A DNA stretch of 10,906 nt, from positions 1 to 10,906 of the forward strand of contig JADGJH010001285.1 in the NCBI GenBank assembly GCA_027596945.1, read 5' to 3'. The DNA comes from Physocladia obscura. Taxonomy: Eukaryota > Chytridiomycota > Chytridiomycetes > Chytridiales > Chytriomycetaceae. Below are positions 8,510-10,906 of the stretch, one piece after another. The notes below the pieces were generated by a model that had not been told where the DNA came from, did not search any database, and saw nothing but the letters and a program-made list of their open reading frames with translations. A program made the position numbers and the translations under genes. Numbering within the stretch: the first letter of the stretch is position 1; each line of letters starts with the position of its first letter.

Positions 8510-9856
8510 ATGTCTCAAAGCACAGTTGCGTTGTCGTGGTTGGACCGCCTTTTGCCAGTCAATATTTTGCTTGGTGAGGAGTTTTAAAAATTCCTGCACT
8601 AAACTATTTCGTGACAGCAATGGTGATTGGGACCCTGATTGGGCACTATGTACCCACTGCCGCTAGCAACCTCAATTCAGGCTCTATTGCAGACGTATCT
8701 ATACCGATTTTCATCGGTCTTCTCTGGATGATGTATCCTGTCCTTTGGTATAATTGGGTTCGTTGTCCTATTCCAATTCTCATCCAACAAATACAGCAAA
8801 GTCAAATACGAATCCCTCTATTTTATCCTATCCCGTCCTGGCGCCAAAAAAGTCATATTGTTCTCTCTTCTCATCAACGTGATCATTGCCCCACTGATTA
8901 TGACGGGTCTCGCTTGGGCGACACTCCCAGACCTCCCACACGAACGCACGGGAATTATTCTGGTTGGCGCTGCTCGATGTATTGCAATGGTTCTGATTTG
9001 GAATCAACTTGCATGCGGCGATTCTGAGTGGTGTGCAATTCTTGTCGCTGTAAACGCGTTTGTGCAGTTGTTTTTGTATGGACCTGTGATATACTTCTTG
9101 TCTGTGACTATTAGTGGCGGGGATGGGGAGATGGTCTCTATGTGGTTGAGTAAGTTCAATCTGGGAGTATTCTATTTTAGTCGCTAAATTATACTACACA
9201 GCCATCAGATCCGTTCTTATTTTTCTTGGGATTCCATTAGCTGGTGGAATGCTGACGCGTTTCGTGCTGCGTTTCGCATTCAACAATCCAAGCTGGTATG
9301 ACAACAAGTTTTTACCATTTATTGGGCCGCAAGCCTTGATTGGATTACTGTACACAATCATTGTCATGTTCATACTACAGGTAAAATGATCTAGATCTTA
9401 ATTTATATTTGTGCTAACCATCTTATTGTGCAGGGAAATGAAATTGTTACCCATATTCCAAATGCTTTGCGCACTGCCGTTCCTCTCCTCCTTTACTTTG
9501 CAATAATGTTCAGCTCAACTTTTGTCGCATCGCTCTACCTTACGAAATCACCTTTTCCTATCGCCGTCACACAAAGTTTTACGGCAGCAGGAAACAACTT
9601 TGAACTTGCAATTGCGGTCGCTGTCGCAACATATGGGATTGATTCGAAGGAGGCATTTAGTGCTGTGATTGGGCCATTGATTGAAGTCCCTGTTTTGCTG
9701 GGATTGGTTTATGTTGCCAGAGCGGTTGAAGGGGTTTATAATCGGAGACTCGCTGTGATTTTGAGAGAAAAGGAACGGGAGGATGGTGGAGAAAGTGGAA
9801 ATGATATGGGGAGAGGAGTTGGTGGGGAAGTCGTTGAATTCAGACCTTCTGAATAA
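8510..9856 (+). CDS. ACR3: ACR3-family arsenite efflux permease, five exons
   Basis: Exons 8510-8573, 8618-8747, 8797-9149, 9202-9380, 9434-9856; introns of 44, 49, 52 and 53 nt with GT-AG ends and CTAAA-type branch sites, giving 382 residues. ACR3 exports arsenite (and in some members antimonite) across the plasma or vacuolar membrane, driven by the proton gradient. Family marks: WMMYPVL followed by KVKYE in the second helix region, GAARCIAMVLIWN with the conserved Cys126 essential in studied members, LACGDSEWCA, LIFLGIPLAGG, GNNFELAIAVAVATYG and IGPLIEVPVL with the conserved Glu326. About ten hydrophobic helices are visible, and the charged, Gly/Glu-rich C-terminal tail is cytoplasmic. The ATG at 8510 gives a short polar leader, SWLDRLLP, before helix 1, as usual in the family. 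It is divergent from arsC copy 1 and followed 155 bp later by arsC copy 2, so the three genes form a complete reduce-and-export route. Confidence 0.95.
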
Positions 9857-9895
9857 TATGAATATTTCCAGCACAACTAGAATTTATTTGAATAT

Positions 9896-9907
9896 GGGGG
9901 GGGGGGG
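9896..9907 (+). repeat. 12-base G homopolymer
   Basis: An uninterrupted G run 40 bases beyond the ACR3 stop, in otherwise AT-rich sequence. It may vary in length or reflect sequencing uncertainty. Confidence 0.7.
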
Positions 9908-9935
9908 TTTAAAATTTTTTTTATTAAAGAATTTC

Positions 9936-9941
9936 AATAAA
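9936..9941 (+). terminator. candidate ACR3 polyadenylation signal
   Basis: AATAAA about 80 bases after the ACR3 stop codon and about 70 bases before the arsC copy 2 start. The 3' end of ACR3 and the promoter of the next gene are tightly packed. Confidence 0.45.
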
Positions 9942-9946
9942 AGTTA

Positions 9947-9970
9947 TTTTTTGATTTTGTAATCAAAAAA
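9947..9970. repeat. 10-bp inverted repeat upstream of arsC copy 2
   Basis: TTTTTTGATT and its exact complement AATCAAAAAA are separated by four bases. The core TGATTTTGTAATCA has the same half-sites as the yeast Yap8 response element (TGATT and AATCA) but with a 4-base spacer instead of 3. It lies 41 bases before the arsC copy 2 ATG. It may be a regulator site, an mRNA-end hairpin of ACR3, or chance in AT-rich DNA. Confidence 0.5.
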
Positions 9971-9975
9971 CCAAA

Positions 9976-9985
9976 CACGCGCGTG
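9976..9985. promoter_or_regulatory. perfect GC-rich palindrome CACGCGCGTG
   Basis: A perfect 10-bp palindrome in AT-rich surroundings, 26 bases before the arsC copy 2 start codon. It combines two CACG half-sites, of the kind recognised by bHLH factors when paired as CACGTG. It is a plausible transcription-factor site; identity unknown. Confidence 0.4.
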
Positions 9986-10011
9986 GTAACTCGAAGGAGA
10001 GTATCACTGAA

Positions 10012-10458
10012 ATGGTTACAGTTCTCTTTTTCTGCACTCATAATTCTGCTAGGAGTCAAATGGCAGAAGCGATACTGCGATTCTACAACTCTCAACTGCC
10101 TCAGTCCAAGTTCATTGTCTTGAGTGCTGGGAATATTGCAAGTTTCGTCCAACCTTCAGCAATCAAAGTCATGCAAGAATGGAATATCAATATCAGTTCG
10201 TATCAGTCAAAATCTGCAACTAAATACTTGAATGATCCAATTGATGTGCTGATTACTCTGTGTGAATTTGGAAAGGAGTCTTGTCCAATATTTCCACGAG
10301 TCTCCTGCCAATTTCATTGGAGTTTTACTGATCCCTCGTCTGTAATTGGTACAGAAGAGGAGAAGATGGCTGCATACAGAAATGTGAGAAACGAACTTGC
10401 CAAGAAGATCAAGGCAGAGTTGTTGGACGATTTGCAGTTGTTCATGTACATGGCATGA
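10012..10458 (+). CDS. arsC: arsenate reductase, thioredoxin-coupled LMW-PTP type (copy 2), intronless
   Basis: A 148-residue protein with an uninterrupted frame. It carries the same catalytic set as copy 1: CTHNSAR (Cys8, Arg13), LCEFGKESCP (Cys84, Cys91) and HWSFTDP (Asp107), so it should reduce arsenate to arsenite with thioredoxin as the likely electron donor (family knowledge). It has an additional Cys99 and a few extra residues at the C terminus. The two copies are clearly related but far from identical outside the motifs, so they are an old duplication or two separate acquisitions. Its position behind ACR3, with its own upstream palindromes, suggests a separate transcript. Confidence 0.92.
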   Translation: MVTVLFFCTHNSARSQMAEAILRFYNSQLPQSKFIVLSAGNIASFVQPSAIKVMQEWNINISSYQSKSATKYLNDPIDVLITLCEFGKESCPIFPRVSCQFHWSFTDPSSVIGTEEEKMAAYRNVRNELAKKIKAELLDDLQLFMYMA

Positions 10459-10906
10459 TACCATCCTTTTATTAGTAGTATTCTGTTGTTAGAGGCTACA
10501 ATAAAGCAAAAACTGAAGTTGTTGTATGTAAAAATTTGAGACCATTATGCGCAAGATTCGAGAAATTACAACTATAGAACACGTTTCAAACAGTCGTTTG
10601 TTGGTACAGTGTACTTGAATTAATGTCCACCACCACACAAGATACCCAACGAAAGTCAAGAAATAAACATTTATTGTCCTTATTCAAACTTGTATCGAAA
10701 TTATGCCATTTATCAAAGCATCATAATAGTCTTTGTAAGATTTTCGTATTTTTTATGCATTTTTTGAAGTACTAAACAAATAATCTGTTTATTTTAACAA
10801 CGTAAGTAGTAAGCATGGAGCACCGGAGAGTTTTATCTGTAGGTTGAAACTGGATGAAAAAAATTTTGTCCAAAAAATTGAAACACTTTGAAACACAAAT
10901 TTGAAA
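10459..10906. other. AT-rich downstream region
   Basis: I see no gene. AATAAA at 10500-10505, 42 bases after the stop, is a likely polyadenylation signal for arsC copy 2. AATAAACATTTATT near 10661 contains the signal on both strands and could also terminate a minus-strand transcript entering from beyond the right edge. Confidence 0.4.
10500..10505 (+). terminator. candidate polyadenylation signal of arsC copy 2
   Basis: AATAAA 42 bases downstream of the arsC copy 2 stop codon, a typical distance. Confidence 0.45.

Noticed and set aside
9150..9201. A frameshift or premature stop in ACR3 at about 9185
   Set aside because: The segment begins GTAAGT, has a GCTAAAT branch-like site and ends CACAG. 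Removing it restores the family sequence in frame.

Overview
The window looks like nuclear DNA of a small-genome eukaryote, most likely a fungus and perhaps an early-diverging (chytrid-like) one. Coding sequence is broken by many very short introns (44-109 nt) with GT-AG ends and TACTAAC/CTAA-like branch sites. Intergenic DNA is AT-rich with long A/T runs, and AATAAA signals lie downstream of several stop codons. The fungal assignment is an inference from intron style and from the CE18 (Agd3-like) gene; the exact lineage cannot be read from the window.

Left part, minus strand. A six-exon gene (4692 down to 1453, possibly continuing through a seventh exon to 1219) encodes a secreted Agd3-like polysaccharide deacetylase (CE18). 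Its N-terminal module of about 240 residues is present twice in tandem, and both copies carry introns at matching positions and phases. A Thr/Ala-rich, Cys-containing 3' exon may have been missed by simple ORF reading. The stretch 1-1218 shows no credible gene. Upstream, also on the minus strand, a four-exon gene (6455 down to 5599) encodes a 210-residue EF-hand protein with a basic, Gln-rich N terminus.

Middle. About 1.5 kb (6456-7926) is AT-rich and nearly empty. A weak candidate for a small spliced gene lies on the minus strand at 7028-7337.

Right part: a three-gene arsenic-detoxification cluster. A thioredoxin-coupled type arsenate reductase (arsC copy 1, minus, one intron) and an ACR3 arsenite efflux permease (plus, five exons) are transcribed head to head from a 93-bp spacer that carries six tandem 8-bp repeats. 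A second, divergent, intronless arsC follows ACR3 on the plus strand, preceded by two palindromes. The expected pathway is arsenate to arsenite (ArsC) and export of arsenite (ACR3). The bacterial-style ArsC enzymes inside a spliced eukaryotic locus suggest horizontal acquisition, with the intron of copy 1 gained afterwards.
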